64,000 nucleotides of DNA from Anoxybacillus sp. J5B_2022 (GCF_026847645.1 NZ_JAPSMC010000003.1:28945-92944); one strand, 5' to 3'. Positions 1 through 8,886 are shown, counted from the first letter of the stretch. The notes: generated by a model not told the origin, from the sequence alone. Program-made: numbers and translations.

Positions 1-271
1 CGGAGCGAACGCGATCATTATCGCTGATCCTGACTTATATACGCGACTGCAAAACATTGTCCGCCAAGTGGATAACGGCCGACCTGTGCAGGCATTTATG
101 AACGAAGTGGCTGATATCGTCGGTCGCGTCATGCCGGAAATTCCAAGCGATTTACTGCAAACAAAAAATCCAGCGCCAACAAAAGAAAACAATGCGGAGC
201 TGAACAAAAAAGAGGAAAAACAGCTGAATAACCGTCAAGACAAACAATCGAATCACTATTTAAATGAGTAA
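1..271 (+). CDS. ylaJ: YhcN/YlaJ-family sporulation lipoprotein, 3' end
   Basis: Open from the left edge of the window (reading frame begins at base 2) to a TAA at 269-271, so only the C-terminal 89 residues are visible. The stretch reading ANAIIIADPDLYTRLQNI, followed by a conserved VGRVMPEIP segment and a hydrophilic Lys/Glu/Gln-rich tail, is typical of the YhcN/YlaJ family of spore-associated lipoproteins. The N-terminal signal peptide and lipobox lie outside the window. Identity is supported by position, because ylaI, ylaH, typA and ylaF follow in the B. subtilis order. The molecular role of the family is not well defined beyond association with spores and germination. Confidence 0.75.
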   Translation, partial: GANAIIIADPDLYTRLQNIVRQVDNGRPVQAFMNEVADIVGRVMPEIPSDLLQTKNPAPTKENNAELNKKEEKQLNNRQDKQSNHYLNE

Positions 272-300
272 GAGCCTAGCCATCCGCTAAGCTCTTTTTC
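270..300 (+). terminator. Rho-independent terminator of ylaJ
   Basis: An 11-bp stem with one mismatch (270-280 with 286-296) around the loop CATCC is followed by a T run. It begins on the ylaJ stop codon and faces the end of the opposite gene. Confidence 0.8.
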
Positions 301-301
301 G

Positions 302-757
302 TTACGCATTTCTTAGTGCACTCATCACTTGATGATCTAATTTTGCCGCTGCTTGGGCATCGTACGTTTTTTCGTATTTCGGCTCAACGGAAATTTTTGC
401 TCCGTAAAACATGACATCGCGCACTTCCGTAATCACGATTTCTACAAGCGCTAATTTGAGCGGAACTCCGTCCATTTTCTCGATTTTGACGTGCGCTTTG
501 CCGCTAATCGAATACGTCGATTCGTTGGCAATTAACGTGATGACGACAAACGGATTTTTTTGAATGTTTTGCACAATACGCGAGCGGTTATCGACCGCAA
601 AATAAAGGCGGTCTTCACTCGGTGCATACACCCATGAAATGGCGCTGACATTCGGGCCGCCGGTTTCATGGTCAATCGTCGCGACCGTTACGAATCGCTC
701 TTTTTGCAACGCTTGGAAAAGAGGCTCGATCAGTTTTTGTTCTACTTCATTAGCCAT
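302..757 (-). CDS. Pyridoxamine 5'-phosphate oxidase-like FMN-binding protein
   Basis: A 151-residue single-domain protein of the PNPOx-like split beta-barrel class: an N-terminal helix, then the FVTVATID strand, the SAISWVYAPS segment and LYFAVDNRSRIVQNI, the usual flavin-contacting core. Members bind FMN, F420 or haem, and the substrate cannot be told from sequence. The ATG at 757 is chosen because GGGAGGTG lies six bases upstream; the in-frame GTG at 766 would overlap that ribosome binding site. It is monocistronic and converges with ylaJ. It is too short and divergent to be called PdxH. Confidence 0.7.
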   Translation of the reverse strand: MANEVEQKLIEPLFQALQKERFVTVATIDHETGGPNVSAISWVYAPSEDRLYFAVDNRSRIVQNIQKNPFVVITLIANESTYSISGKAHVKIEKMDGVPLKLALVEIVITEVRDVMFYGAKISVEPKYEKTYDAQAAAKLDHQVMSALRNA

Positions 758-863
758 CAAAAACACCTCCCGGATAGTGATAATTTTATCATACCTATTT
801 TCTCCAAAGTTGCAAAGGAAAATGGTATAATCAAAACAAATGGTGTTAACTACGAGGTGTACG

Positions 864-1064
864 ATGAGAGTGAAATGTGTTCTTTGCGATCAAATTAACG
901 TAATTGATGATGAATCATTGTTGGCAAAGCGGTTGCGCAACCGTCCGATCCATACGTATATGTGCGAATCATGCTATGAACGCATTGCCGAAAAAACAAA
1001 GATGCGGCTTGCGACCGGGAAATTTCGCATTTACCGTTCCAACACGCCGCACGATGAATGGTAG
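864..1064 (+). CDS. ylaI: YlaI, DUF2197 zinc-ribbon protein
   Basis: A 66-residue protein with two CxxC pairs (CVLC near residue 5 and CESC near residue 35) that should bind one zinc ion, separated by the conserved KRLRNRPIHTYM segment. Sequence and position match YlaI of B. subtilis. Function is unknown; a nucleic-acid or protein-binding zinc ribbon is a reasonable inference. The ATG at 864 is preceded by GAGGTG. The gene is divergent from the PNPOx-like gene and convergent with the hypothetical gene at 1077. Confidence 0.8.
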   Translation: MRVKCVLCDQINVIDDESLLAKRLRNRPIHTYMCESCYERIAEKTKMRLATGKFRIYRSNTPHDEW

Positions 1065-1093
1065 AAGCACCGCGCGCTATGCACGGTGCTTTT
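1065..1093. terminator. Bidirectional terminator between ylaI and the 101-residue gene
   Basis: AAGCACCG (1065-1072) pairs with CGGTGCTT (1085-1092) and is followed by TT. It starts immediately after the ylaI stop and overlaps the last codons of the opposing gene. Confidence 0.75.
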
Positions 1094-1382
1094 GTTCGGT
1101 TGGATAGTTGATATATTTCTCGGGCTCGCGTTCGATTTGCTCAAGCATGGCTTCAATCAGTTCCACCGGAAAGCGTGCTGTTTTCGATTGCTGTTCCTTT
1201 TCATAATGGATGATATACATCATTTCATCTTTTTTCACGTTAACCTTTGTAATCTGAAAATCATTTTGTAAAATCGTCCGGAAAAAGGCGGCGGTTTCTT
1301 GTGCGGCAGTATCGTTTGGCCGCGCATCCGCAACGACTTGAATCGTTAGCCAATTATAAAGGGCATCTTGCAATGACTTCAT
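1077..1382 (-). CDS. Conserved hypothetical protein, 101 residues
   Basis: I do not recognise a family. The product is soluble and mixed alpha/beta, with an N-terminal helix (MKSLQDALYNWL), a central strand pair around KVNVKKDEMMYIIHYEK, and a charged C-terminal helix (ELIEAMLEQIEREPEKY). It starts four bases after the ylaH stop behind GGCGGTGACGAG, so it is probably the last gene of a typA-ylaH operon. No membrane segment or signal peptide is visible. Confidence 0.65.
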   Translation of the reverse strand: MKSLQDALYNWLTIQVVADARPNDTAAQETAAFFRTILQNDFQITKVNVKKDEMMYIIHYEKEQQSKTARFPVELIEAMLEQIEREPEKYINYPTEQKHRA

Positions 1383-1386
1383 CTCG

Positions 1387-1707
1387 TCACCGCCTTGTCG
1401 AACTTTCTTCTTGCTTTTTCGCTTGATGTAGCCGAATTTTATAAATGATTAAAATGAGCGCTGCGACAACTAACCCTTCGGCAACCGGTAAAAAGACAGC
1501 AAAAAACGTTAAAATGGTGCATCCTAAGGCAAGCAAAATGTAAATAACCACATTTTTTAACAGCGGTAACTTTTTCGCAAACCCAAGCCGGTACACAATA
1601 GCGGATAAAATTAATACTGTAATATAAAGAAGCCACATTCCTTGCTTCGGATTCGTATGCACTCCATATAGCGACGCAAAAAAGGAAAGCCGCTCCATCA
1701 CACTCAT
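1387..1707 (-). CDS. ylaH: YlaH-like membrane protein
   Basis: A 106-residue protein with about three transmembrane helices: residues about 23-42 ([18 protein letters not shown]), 50-72 and 74-90, followed by a basic cytoplasmic tail. Sequence and position directly after typA match the YlaH family. Function is unknown. It starts 14 bases after the typA stop, so cotranscription is likely. Confidence 0.8.
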   Translation of the reverse strand: MSVMERLSFFASLYGVHTNPKQGMWLLYITVLILSAIVYRLGFAKKLPLLKNVVIYILLALGCTILTFFAVFLPVAEGLVVAALILIIYKIRLHQAKKQEESSTRR

Positions 1708-1721
1708 TGTTCCTGCCCCCT

Positions 1722-3563
1722 TTATTTTGCCTGCTCGGCCGCTTTCTTTTTCTTCGCTAGCTTCTCGCGCTCATTTTTGTCTAAAATTTTCTTGCGCAAG
1801 CGAATCGACTGCGGTGTTACTTCACAATACTCATCGTCGTTCAAATATTCAAGCGCTTCCTCGAGCGTCATTAGCCGCGGCTTCTTCATCGTCACCGTCT
1901 GTTCTTTCGTGGCGGAACGAATATTCGTCGCATGTTTCACTTTGCAAATGTTAACGACTAAATCGTTTTCGCGCGTATGCTCACCGACAATCATTCCTTC
2001 ATACACTTCCGTTCCTGGCTCGACAAAGATCGTGCCGCGGTCCTCGACTTGCATAATGCCGTAAGCCGTCGCTTTTCCTGTTTCCATTGAAATGAGCACA
2101 CCTTGGCGCCGTCCACCAACAAGTCCCTTTTGCGCCGGGGCATAATGGTCGAATGAATGGTTTAAAATTCCGTATCCACGCGTCAATGACATAAATTCTG
2201 TACGGTAACCAATTAATCCGCGCGCTGGCACCATGAAAATGAGGCGGACTTGTCCATTTTCCTGATGAATCATATCGACCATTTCTCCTTTGCGCACGCC
2301 GAGCGATTCCATAATCGCGCCGGTATATTCTTCCGGAATGTCGATTTGCACGCGCTCGATCGGCTCACAAAGCACACCATCGATTTCTTTCATAATGACT
2401 TCCGGTTTCGATACTTGTAGTTCAAACCCTTCGCGCCGCATATTTTCAATTAAAATCGATAAATGCAATTCACCGCGGCCGGAAACGATCCATGCATCAG
2501 GCGAATCAGTCGGCTCGACGCGCAAGCTCACATCCGTTTCGAGCTGCGTATGAAGACGCTCTTCGATTTTGCGGGCAGTAACATACTTTCCTTCCCGCCC
2601 AGCAAATGGGCTATTATTGACTAAAAACGTCATTTTTAACGTCGGTTCATCAATACGCAATGCTGGCAACGCTTCTTGATGCTCAATCGGGCATACCGTT
2701 TCGCCAACGTTAATATCTTCCATTCCAGAAACCGCAATAATATCGCCCGCTTCCGCTTCCATAATTTCGATTCGCTTTAACCCGATAAAGCCAAATAGCT
2801 TCGTCACGCGGAACGTCTTGACCGATCCATCTAATTTCATTAAGGCAACTTGCTGCCCGACTTTGATCGTGCCGCGAAACACACGCCCGATCCCGATTCG
2901 GCCGACATAGTCGTTATAGTCGAGAAGCGCCACTTGAAATTGAAGCGGCTCGACTCGATTGTCGACAGGAGCGGGAATATGTGCCATAATCGTTTCAAAC
3001 AGCACCGTCATATCGCTTTCTTGCGTATGTGGGTCCAAGCTCGCAGTTCCGTTTAACGCGGAAGCGTAAACGACTGGAAACTCTAGTTGTTCTTCCGACG
3101 CTCCTAATTCAATAAACAAATCAATCACTTCATCGACGACTTCTTCCGGACGAGCAAATTCGCGGTCAATTTTATTGACGACGACAATCGGCGTCAAATG
3201 TTGCTCTAACGCTTTTTTCAAAACAAAGCGCGTCTGCGGCATGCAGCCTTCGTAAGCATCGACGACGAGCAACACGCCGTCGACCATGCGCATAATTCGC
3301 TCTACTTCCCCGCCAAAATCGGCATGTCCCGGCGTGTCTAAAATGTTGATGCGCGCATTTTTATAATGAATGGCTGTATTTTTCGCTAAAATCGTAATTC
3401 CACGTTCTCTTTCCAAGTCATTGCGGTCAAGCGCCCGTTCTTGCACCTGCTCGTTCGCGCGGAACGTGCCGGATTGGCGCAATAGCTGATCTACTAACGT
3501 TGTTTTTCCATGATCGACATGGGCGATAATTGCAATATTTCGAAGATCTTCTCGCCGTTTCAC
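1722..3563 (-). CDS. typA: Translational GTPase TypA/BipA
   Basis: Ribosome-binding GTPase related to EF-G, involved in 50S subunit assembly and growth under stress such as cold. The 613-residue product shows G1 AHVDHGKT (about residues 14-21), the switch I ERERGITI segment, G3 DTPGH and G4 NKID, then domain II, the domain III/V folds and the C-terminal domain ending in a Lys-rich tail. Length is normal. The GTG at 3563 is preferred because ATAGGAG lies eight bases upstream; the GTG at 3572 is too close. B. subtilis TypA likewise starts at this point. Confidence 0.95.
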   Translation of the reverse strand: MKRREDLRNIAIIAHVDHGKTTLVDQLLRQSGTFRANEQVQERALDRNDLERERGITILAKNTAIHYKNARINILDTPGHADFGGEVERIMRMVDGVLLVVDAYEGCMPQTRFVLKKALEQHLTPIVVVNKIDREFARPEEVVDEVIDLFIELGASEEQLEFPVVYASALNGTASLDPHTQESDMTVLFETIMAHIPAPVDNRVEPLQFQVALLDYNDYVGRIGIGRVFRGTIKVGQQVALMKLDGSVKTFRVTKLFGFIGLKRIEIMEAEAGDIIAVSGMEDINVGETVCPIEHQEALPALRIDEPTLKMTFLVNNSPFAGREGKYVTARKIEERLHTQLETDVSLRVEPTDSPDAWIVSGRGELHLSILIENMRREGFELQVSKPEVIMKEIDGVLCEPIERVQIDIPEEYTGAIMESLGVRKGEMVDMIHQENGQVRLIFMVPARGLIGYRTEFMSLTRGYGILNHSFDHYAPAQKGLVGGRRQGVLISMETGKATAYGIMQVEDRGTIFVEPGTEVYEGMIVGEHTRENDLVVNICKVKHATNIRSATKEQTVTMKKPRLMTLEEALEYLNDDEYCEVTPQSIRLRKKILDKNEREKLAKKKKAAEQAK

Positions 3564-3680
3564 TTTGTTCACTCCTATGTGTAAATTGCTCGTTTATTAT
3601 ATCATAAAGAGGATAGAAAAGCGGAATGTTTTCGTGTAGACTTAAAAAGAAGGGAACGAAAGGCAAGAAAGGGGATTTTC

Positions 3681-3866
3681 ATGAAACCGTTTCAACCGGT
3701 CTTTTTATTGTTTGCGATTTTAGCTGCCTCGTCAATTATGGCGATCGGCATTTTTATTGCGGAACAAAGCACGATCGGCGTTGTTATTTCCATTGTTGTC
3801 TTTGTTATCGTTATGGGAATCGGGTTTGCCACTAAAAAGCGGATGCGCGAAAAAGGCACATTATAA
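3681..3866 (+). CDS. ylaF: YlaF membrane protein (DUF5325)
   Basis: A 61-residue protein with two predicted transmembrane helices (about residues 6-27 and 32-51) and a basic C-terminus (KKRMREK). Sequence and location, divergent from typA, match YlaF. AAAGGGG precedes the ATG. Function is unknown. Confidence 0.75.
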   Translation: MKPFQPVFLLFAILAASSIMAIGIFIAEQSTIGVVISIVVFVIVMGIGFATKKRMREKGTL

Positions 3867-3900
3867 TCGGGACAACAAAACGCTTGTCCCGATTTTATTT
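3865..3900. terminator. Bidirectional terminator between ylaF and suhB
   Basis: A perfect 11-bp stem, AATCGGGACAA (3865-3875) with TTGTCCCGATT (3884-3894), has a T run on the plus strand and an A-rich flank on the left, so it can serve both converging genes. Confidence 0.8.
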
Positions 3901-4683
3901 GCGAATATACTTCGTTACAATTTGTTCATGGAGCCCTGGTTTGGCCACCAATACAGAGTTTTGGCCAAGAAGTTGGAGCGGTTCTCCGTATACATTCGTC
4001 ACGATCCCGCCAACTTCTTCGACAATCACAAGTCCGCCCGCAAAATCCCACGGTGACAACCGCATCGTGATGTACGCATCCAATCTTCCGGTTGCGACAT
4101 ACGCCATTTCTAACGCAGCAGAACCGTATGACCGCGTCCCACGCACTGCTTTGACAAGCGGTGCTAATACAGACGGATCGATGCGTGCATTTTCAATCAC
4201 CCACGTCGTATTCAGCGAAATAATCGCTTCCGAAATCTCTACCGGCTGCAGACGCGGAAGCGGCCGGCCATTTAAAAACGCTCCTTTCCCTTTTTGGGCA
4301 TAATATAATTCATCGTGCACAACATCGTAAATATAGCCAAGCTGACCGATCCCGTCGTGAAAAACACCAATGGAAATAGCAAAATTTCGCTGTTGATGGA
4401 TAAAATTCATTGTTCCGTCAATCGGGTCGATGATCCAGACGACACCATCTAACGCTCCTACATCATCGCCAAACCCTTCTTCGCCAAGCACGCGATGCTC
4501 CGGAAACGTTTCTTTAATCCGTTCAATAAAAAACTGCTCCGTTTCTTTGTCCACATTTGTTACTAAATCTTTTCGATTCGATTTCATTTGTACCGTCAAT
4601 TGTTGCTCAAACGTTTCACGAATGCGGACACCGGCTTCCTTCAGCCATTTTCGGGCACATTCATCGATGTGTTCCCAATTCAT
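3895..4683 (-). CDS. suhB: Inositol monophosphatase family protein
   Basis: A 262-residue Mg2+-dependent phosphatase of the inositol monophosphatase/SuhB/CysQ superfamily. The metal-binding signatures are visible: GEEGFGDD, then WIIDPIDGTMNF (the DPxDGT box) and the C-terminal SPWDFAGG. The exact substrate (inositol-1-phosphate, NADP, fructose bisphosphate or PAP) cannot be read off. The ATG at 4683 follows TAGGAG by nine bases; the in-frame TTG at 4692 overlaps that site. Position matches yktC/suhB of B. subtilis, downstream of yktA and ykzI. Confidence 0.85.
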   Translation of the reverse strand: MNWEHIDECARKWLKEAGVRIRETFEQQLTVQMKSNRKDLVTNVDKETEQFFIERIKETFPEHRVLGEEGFGDDVGALDGVVWIIDPIDGTMNFIHQQRNFAISIGVFHDGIGQLGYIYDVVHDELYYAQKGKGAFLNGRPLPRLQPVEISEAIISLNTTWVIENARIDPSVLAPLVKAVRGTRSYGSAALEMAYVATGRLDAYITMRLSPWDFAGGLVIVEEVGGIVTNVYGEPLQLLGQNSVLVAKPGLHEQIVTKYIRK

Positions 4684-4769
4684 TTTTTCCAACTCCTATC
4701 GAAAAAAATCATCATAAATTTTTATGTACGAATATACATTAGAATAGTGCAAGTTGGCACATTCTGCAA

Positions 4770-4799
4770 GAAAAAACGAACCGTATAACCATGGTTCGC
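4770..4799 (-). terminator. Terminator of ykzI
   Basis: Read on the minus strand, CGAACC and GGTTCG form a stem followed by six T. It separates ykzI from suhB. Confidence 0.7.
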
Positions 4800-4812
4800 C
4801 ATCGATCTGTCT

Positions 4813-5001
4813 TTATAGTTGAAGACGCATAAGTTCTTGACGTAATTTTTCCAACTTTCGTTTGCATTCTTTTTTCTTCTCTTCATCATTTTCCATCATC
4901 GCTTCGTAAAGGGTTGCTAACTCATAATCCAATTCAAGCTTAAGGACCGCCATCCGTTTTTCTCCATCCGTTCGTTTTACCGAATTGACTGTTTTTTTCA
5001 T
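4813..5001 (-). CDS. ykzI: Small conserved protein, YkzI-like
   Basis: A 62-residue, highly charged, probably all-helical protein; residues about 18-60 (LKLELDYELATLYEAMMEN, then a Lys/Glu-rich amphipathic helix) suggest a helical hairpin or coiled coil. The ATG at 5001 is chosen because AAGGGGTG precedes it; upstream in-frame sequence has no ribosome binding site. Assignment to ykzI rests mainly on position between yktA and suhB. Function is unknown. Confidence 0.6.
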   Translation of the reverse strand: MKKTVNSVKRTDGEKRMAVLKLELDYELATLYEAMMENDEEKKKECKRKLEKLRQELMRLQL

Positions 5002-5120
5002 CAATATAAGCACCCCTTTCCTTCTTGTCGTTGCCTTTGAAATCACAAAATTTTCTGATAGTGATTGTTTATATATATTATGTAAGGAAAGGGGGCTATG
5101 CAACAAATTTGTGTATTCGT

Positions 5121-5405
5121 CTAATTTTTTTCGGTCATGTGAATCCAGTCGCCACTTTTTGACTCTTTCGCTTTTTTCATGACGCGGTAAGAAGAATAGC
5201 CGCTCGTTTTTTCAAACTCATCACACCATTTTTTCTCTTCGCTTTTGCTCGGAACAATTTCTTTAAAACGGCGATATATGCTCATTAACTGTTCCCGTTC
5301 CATTCCTTGTTCATAGACGGTTTCGACCGCTTCAAAAAATTTAATGACATCGATAATTTCTTGCGTTGTCCAATCATAAGAAAACGGGTACGAATAACTC
5401 AACAT
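5121..5405 (-). CDS. yktA: UPF0223 family protein YktA
   Basis: A 94-residue protein matching UPF0223: [20 protein letters not shown], then [15 protein letters not shown] and [15 protein letters not shown] are family hallmarks. It is small, soluble and helical, of unknown function. The ATG at 5405 sits five bases after GGAGG; the GTG at 5411 overlaps the site. It follows the nitronate monooxygenase-like gene by 14 bases, so the two may be cotranscribed. Confidence 0.85.
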   Translation of the reverse strand: MLSYSYPFSYDWTTQEIIDVIKFFEAVETVYEQGMEREQLMSIYRRFKEIVPSKSEEKKWCDEFEKTSGYSSYRVMKKAKESKSGDWIHMTEKN

Positions 5406-5419
5406 GTTCACCTCCGCTG

Positions 5420-6379
5420 TTAGTTTGCCCAGCGATGGCGAATTTGTTCCGCTTCACGAATCATGCGAGCGAATAATTCCGCAACCGTCGGCACATCATG
5501 GATCAATCCCATCACTTGTCCGGCCCAAGCAAACCCTTCTTTCGTTTCTCCATCGTAAATAAACCGGCGGTTCGCTTCCCCACTTATGTATTCTTTTAGC
5601 TGCTCATACGTTCCGCCTTGTTGTTCGATTTGTAAAATTTTTTCGGTCCACTCGTTCGCAATCGCCCTTCCCGGCGCTCCTAAACTTCGCTTAATGACAA
5701 CTGTATCGTTTTCAGAGCCTTTCACAAGCAACTCCTTATATAGCGGATGGGCGTGAACGCATTCTTGCGTCGCAATAAACCGCGTTCCCATTTCAATTCC
5801 TTCCGCTCCAAGCGCCAGCGCTGCCATTAACCCTCTTCCGTCTCCGATGCCACCAGAAGCAATGACCGGGATCGACACGGAATCCACGACTTTCGGAATA
5901 AGCACAAACGTCCCAATATCGTATTTTCCTAAATGGCCGCCTCCTTCTTGACCTACGACCATTACCGCATCAGCCCCTAGCTCTTCGGCTTTCACCGCTT
6001 GGCGGACGGCTGCGACAAGTACTAGTTTCTTTACGTCCACACCTTTTAATTGATCAAAAAACGGGGCAGGGTTTCCTCCCGTAACCGATACGACTGGCAC
6101 TTCCTCTTCGATCGCCACTTCAAGCATATGCGAAAACGGTCGGCCGTGCTGTCCGATCGCAAAGTTCACGCCGAATGGTCGGTCGGTTTTTTCCCTTACT
6201 TTTCGAATTTCCTCGCGCAATGCCTCCGGTGTTGGCAACGACATCGCGGTAATTTGTCCTAATCCACCAGCGTTGGAAACGGCCGCTGCCAAATCCGCGT
6301 ACGCTAAATACGCAAGCCCTCCTTGAATGATCGGGTATTCAATCGCCAATAACTCTGTCACTCTCGTTTTCCATTCCAT
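5420..6379 (-). CDS. Nitronate monooxygenase / FabK-like flavoprotein
   Basis: A 319-residue FMN-dependent TIM-barrel enzyme of the 2-nitropropane dioxygenase/FabK family. Visible signatures are YPIIQGG at the N-terminus, [11 protein letters not shown], the QEGGGHLG motif and [12 protein letters not shown] (phosphate-binding loop). Family members oxidise nitronates or, as FabK, reduce enoyl-ACP; sequence alone does not decide between them. GAGGTGG precedes the ATG. It lies divergently from speA and ahead of yktA on the minus strand. Confidence 0.85.
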   Translation of the reverse strand: MEWKTRVTELLAIEYPIIQGGLAYLAYADLAAAVSNAGGLGQITAMSLPTPEALREEIRKVREKTDRPFGVNFAIGQHGRPFSHMLEVAIEEEVPVVSVTGGNPAPFFDQLKGVDVKKLVLVAAVRQAVKAEELGADAVMVVGQEGGGHLGKYDIGTFVLIPKVVDSVSIPVIASGGIGDGRGLMAALALGAEGIEMGTRFIATQECVHAHPLYKELLVKGSENDTVVIKRSLGAPGRAIANEWTEKILQIEQQGGTYEQLKEYISGEANRRFIYDGETKEGFAWAGQVMGLIHDVPTVAELFARMIREAEQIRHRWAN

Positions 6380-6537
6380 TTATTCCACCTCCTATGTATA
6401 AGTATAATATGTTTCGAGAATGCTTGCCTCATTTCCTGCGTGTTGATTGGCCAACTTTTTTATATGTCGCTATAACCGCTACGCGTTGGTGCGCAACGCC
6501 TTCACCATATGGGAAGAAATGATGCAAAAATGATTCT

Positions 6538-6565
6538 TTGCAAACGGTGAAATAAGTGCTATAAT
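6538..6565 (+). promoter_or_regulatory. Sigma-A promoter of speA
   Basis: TTGCAA (6538-6543), 16-bp spacer, TATAAT (6560-6565). Transcription would start near 6572, about 35 bases before the speA start. Confidence 0.7.
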
Positions 6566-6607
6566 GCATTTGTTTTATTTTTATGCAAAAAGAGGTGTGA
6601 GGGAGCA

Positions 6608-8080
6608 TTGTCACAGTTTGAGACACCGTTATTTACCGGACTGCTAGAACATATGAAAAGAGATCCGATTCAGTTTCACATTCCTGGCCATAAAAAAGGG
6701 GCGGGAATGGATCCGCAATTTCGTGAATTCATCGGTGAAAATGCATTAGCCATCGATTTAATTAACATCGGTCCTTTGGATGATTTGCATCAGCCAAAAG
6801 GGATGATTAAACGCGCGCAAGAGCTAGCGGCTGAAGCGTTTGGCGCCGATTATACGTTTTTTTCCGTACAAGGAACGAGCGGGGCAATCATGACAATGGT
6901 CATGTCCGTCGCTGGTCCTGGCGATAAAATTATCGTGCCGCGCAACGTGCATAAATCGGTCATGTCCGCCATCGTGTTTTCCGGCGCGACCCCGATTTTT
7001 ATTCATCCAGAAGTGGATAAAGAGCTTGGCATTTCGCATGGCATTACGCCGGAAGCAGTGGATAAAGCGTTAACGCAGCATCCTGACGCCAAAGGGGTGC
7101 TCGTCATTAATCCGACGTATTTTGGCATTGCCGGCGATTTGAAAAAAATTGTCGAAATCGCCCATGCGCATGGTGTGCCTGTTCTTGTCGACGAAGCGCA
7201 CGGCGTGCATATTCACTTTCATGAAAAACTGCCGCTTTCTGCGATGCAAGCAGGAGCAGATATGGCAGCAACGAGCGTTCATAAGCTCGGCGGGTCGATG
7301 ACACAAAGTTCGATTTTGAACGTGCGCGAAGGACTCGTTTCTGCCAAGCGCGTCCAAGCGATTTTAAGCATGTTAACGACGACATCGACGTCGTATTTGT
7401 TGCTCGCTTCCCTCGATGTCGCCCGCAAGCGGTTAGCGACAGAAGGCCGAGCGCTCGCTGAAAAAGCGATTCAGCTGGCGGAAGCAACGCGCGAAAAAAT
7501 TAATGAAATTCCGCATTTGTATTGTGTTGGTAAAGAAATTTTAGGAACGAAAGCAACGTACAATTACGATCCGACGAAACTGATCATTTCCGTAAAGGAA
7601 CTTGGCTTAACGGGGTATGACGTCGAAAAATGGTTGCGGGAAATGTACCATATCGAAGTCGAGCTGTCCGATTTATACAATATTTTATGTATTATTACAC
7701 CAGGCGATACAGAAAAGGAAACGGACGTACTAGTGAAGGCGCTGCGCCATTTATCGGAACAATATCGCCATCAAGCGGATGCAGGTGTAAAACCGAAAGT
7801 GTTACTGCCAGACATTCCGGCGCTTGCGTTAACGCCGCGCGATGCGTTTTATTCGGAAACAGAAGTCGTGCCGTTTGAACAATCCGCCGGACGAATCATC
7901 GCCGAATTTGTCATGGTCTACCCACCGGGGATCCCGATTTTCATTCCTGGCGAAATTATTACGGACGAAAACTTAGCCTACATTAAGAAAAATCTCGAAG
8001 TTGGGTTGCCGGTGCAAGGACCAGAGGACGATACGCTACAAACACTACGCGTTATTAAAGAACATAAGCCGATTAGGTAA
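6608..8080 (+). CDS. speA: Arginine decarboxylase (Orn/Lys/Arg decarboxylase class I)
   Basis: PLP enzyme converting arginine to agmatine, the first step of polyamine synthesis in Bacillus. The 490-residue length equals B. subtilis SpeA. FHIPGHKKGAG opens the major domain, VDEAHGVH holds the cofactor aspartate, and the PLP lysine is K226 in ATSVHKLGG; the C-terminal domain has MVYPPGIPI. The start is TTG, preceded by GAGGGAG. It is monocistronic, with a clear promoter and terminator. Synteny (speA beside sr1 and yktA) supports the arginine rather than lysine assignment. Confidence 0.93.
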   Translation: MSQFETPLFTGLLEHMKRDPIQFHIPGHKKGAGMDPQFREFIGENALAIDLINIGPLDDLHQPKGMIKRAQELAAEAFGADYTFFSVQGTSGAIMTMVMSVAGPGDKIIVPRNVHKSVMSAIVFSGATPIFIHPEVDKELGISHGITPEAVDKALTQHPDAKGVLVINPTYFGIAGDLKKIVEIAHAHGVPVLVDEAHGVHIHFHEKLPLSAMQAGADMAATSVHKLGGSMTQSSILNVREGLVSAKRVQAILSMLTTTSTSYLLLASLDVARKRLATEGRALAEKAIQLAEATREKINEIPHLYCVGKEILGTKATYNYDPTKLIISVKELGLTGYDVEKWLREMYHIEVELSDLYNILCIITPGDTEKETDVLVKALRHLSEQYRHQADAGVKPKVLLPDIPALALTPRDAFYSETEVVPFEQSAGRIIAEFVMVYPPGIPIFIPGEIITDENLAYIKKNLEVGLPVQGPEDDTLQTLRVIKEHKPIR

Positions 8081-8083
8081 GCG

Positions 8084-8120
8084 AAAAAGAAGGGTGTCCG
8101 CATAGGTACCCTTCTTTTTT
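8084..8120 (+). terminator. Terminator of speA
   Basis: An AAAGAAGGGT stem pairs with ACCCTTCTTT around a 12-base loop and is followed by TTTT, immediately after the stop codon. Confidence 0.85.
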
Positions 8121-8130
8121 AAATGTAAAC

Positions 8131-8169
8131 AAAAAAAGCACATGCCTCTCCCGTTCTGCATGCGCTTTC
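8131..8169 (-). terminator. Terminator of the SR1 RNA
   Basis: On the minus strand AAAGCGCATGC pairs with GCATGTGCTTT (one G-U) and is followed by seven T. About 40 bases separate it from the SR1P stop codon. Confidence 0.85.
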
Positions 8170-8207
8170 ATTTATTTAAACCTTTCCCCCATTGTTTCTA
8201 CACCGTT

Positions 8208-8330
8208 TTACTCTTGTTCGTCTACTTCTTCATAGCCACATTCTGTGCATTTTCCGTAAAGCGTCGTTACTTTTTCGTCCTCAAAATGCCCGATCGTTGA
8301 ATTGCATGTTTGACAAACGATTGTGCCCAT
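8208..8330 (-). CDS. sr1P: SR1P, GapA-binding peptide
   Basis: A 40-residue peptide beginning MGTIVCQTCNSTIGHFEDEK and containing two CxxC pairs, matching the SR1P family. In B. subtilis SR1P binds glyceraldehyde-3-phosphate dehydrogenase GapA and promotes its moonlighting interaction with RNase J1, which is also encoded in this window. The ATG at 8330 lies eight bases after AAAGGGG; the ATG at 8336 is only two bases away and is unlikely. The translated frame sits inside the SR1 RNA. Confidence 0.85.
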   Translation of the reverse strand: MGTIVCQTCNSTIGHFEDEKVTTLYGKCTECGYEEVDEQE

Positions 8331-8372
8331 CCCCATAACCCCTTTATGATGATTTAATGATTGGCTAATTTC

Positions 8373-8421
8373 ATAATAATATATCATATTTTGTTTGTCA
8401 ACATCTAATTTGTATGTCACA
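8373..8421 (-). promoter_or_regulatory. sr1 promoter with two CcpN-type operators
   Basis: Near-consensus sigma-A promoter: TTGACA (8396-8401), 17-bp spacer, TATTAT (8373-8378). Two exact matches to the published CcpN consensus TRTGHYATAYW lie in it: TGTGACATACA at 8411-8421 just upstream of -35, and TATGATATATT at 8378-8388 between -35 and -10. This is the arrangement expected for glycolytic repression of sr1 by CcpN. Operator calls rest on pattern match alone. Confidence 0.8.
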
Positions 8422-8438
8422 TTTATTTTAGAGCATGA

Positions 8439-8467
8439 CAAAAAGCGGGCATAATGCCCGCCTTTTG
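8439..8467 (-). terminator. Terminator of the DUF3055 gene
   Basis: On the minus strand GCGGGC and GCCCGC with loop ATTAT, flanked by A and T tracts; it also insulates sr1 from read-through. Confidence 0.8.
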
Positions 8468-8474
8468 TCGTATA

Positions 8475-8777
8475 TTAATAATCGTATTCTGGATGCAATG
8501 CTGTTGCCGGGATGACATCAGAGAAAAATTCGGCTAAATCCGCCGCCTGCTCGGCTGTATCAATTCGGAAAATTCGCTGCAAATACTCGTGGTTTTCAAC
8601 ATCTTTTGGATCGAGGAGGGTCGAGCGGCCTGTTTGCATACAAATCACCAGAGGTTTACCAAAAAACATGTTCGTATACACGATTCCAAAATCGTACCGC
8701 GTATCCTTTGTCGTAAAGCCAACGAACCGCACTTTTACTTTTTCATACTCATCATACAACTTTTCAAACAAATTCAT
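8475..8777 (-). CDS. DUF3055 family protein
   Basis: A 100-residue cytosolic protein with the family's conserved VRFVGFTTKDTRYDFGIVYT core, the FFGKPLVICMQTGR strand and an acidic C-terminus. Function is unknown. The ATG at 8777 is seven bases from AGGAGG; the GTG at 8783 overlaps that site. It has its own promoter and terminator. Confidence 0.75.
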   Translation of the reverse strand: MNLFEKLYDEYEKVKVRFVGFTTKDTRYDFGIVYTNMFFGKPLVICMQTGRSTLLDPKDVENHEYLQRIFRIDTAEQAADLAEFFSDVIPATALHPEYDY

Positions 8778-8808
8778 AAACACCCCTCCTTTAAATATAC
8801 TGAATTTT

Positions 8809-8837
8809 ATTATAATTCAAATATCTTTTATAATCAA
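8809..8837 (-). promoter_or_regulatory. Sigma-A promoter of the DUF3055 gene
   Basis: On the minus strand: TTGATT (8832-8837), 17-bp spacer, TATAAT (8809-8814), giving a leader of about 25 bases. Confidence 0.7.
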
Positions 8838-8886
8838 TAGAAAAAATTTTTCAATAATGTTACAATAAATCCGGGGGTGATAGACC

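Larger units (their letters stand above)
8131..8366 (-). ncRNA. sr1: SR1 dual-function regulatory RNA
   Basis: A self-contained transcription unit between speA and the pdh operon, as in B. subtilis, where SR1 (about 205 nt) base-pairs with ahrC mRNA and also encodes SR1P. Here a strong promoter gives a start near 8366, the SR1P reading frame follows, and a terminator ends the RNA near 8131, for a length of about 235 nt. The 5' end is inferred from the -10 position. I did not test complementarity to ahrC, which is not in the window. Confidence 0.8.

Noticed and set aside
6468..6510. Inverted repeat CGTTG...CAACG upstream of speA
   Set aside because: Only five base pairs and far from the promoter elements; no support as an operator.
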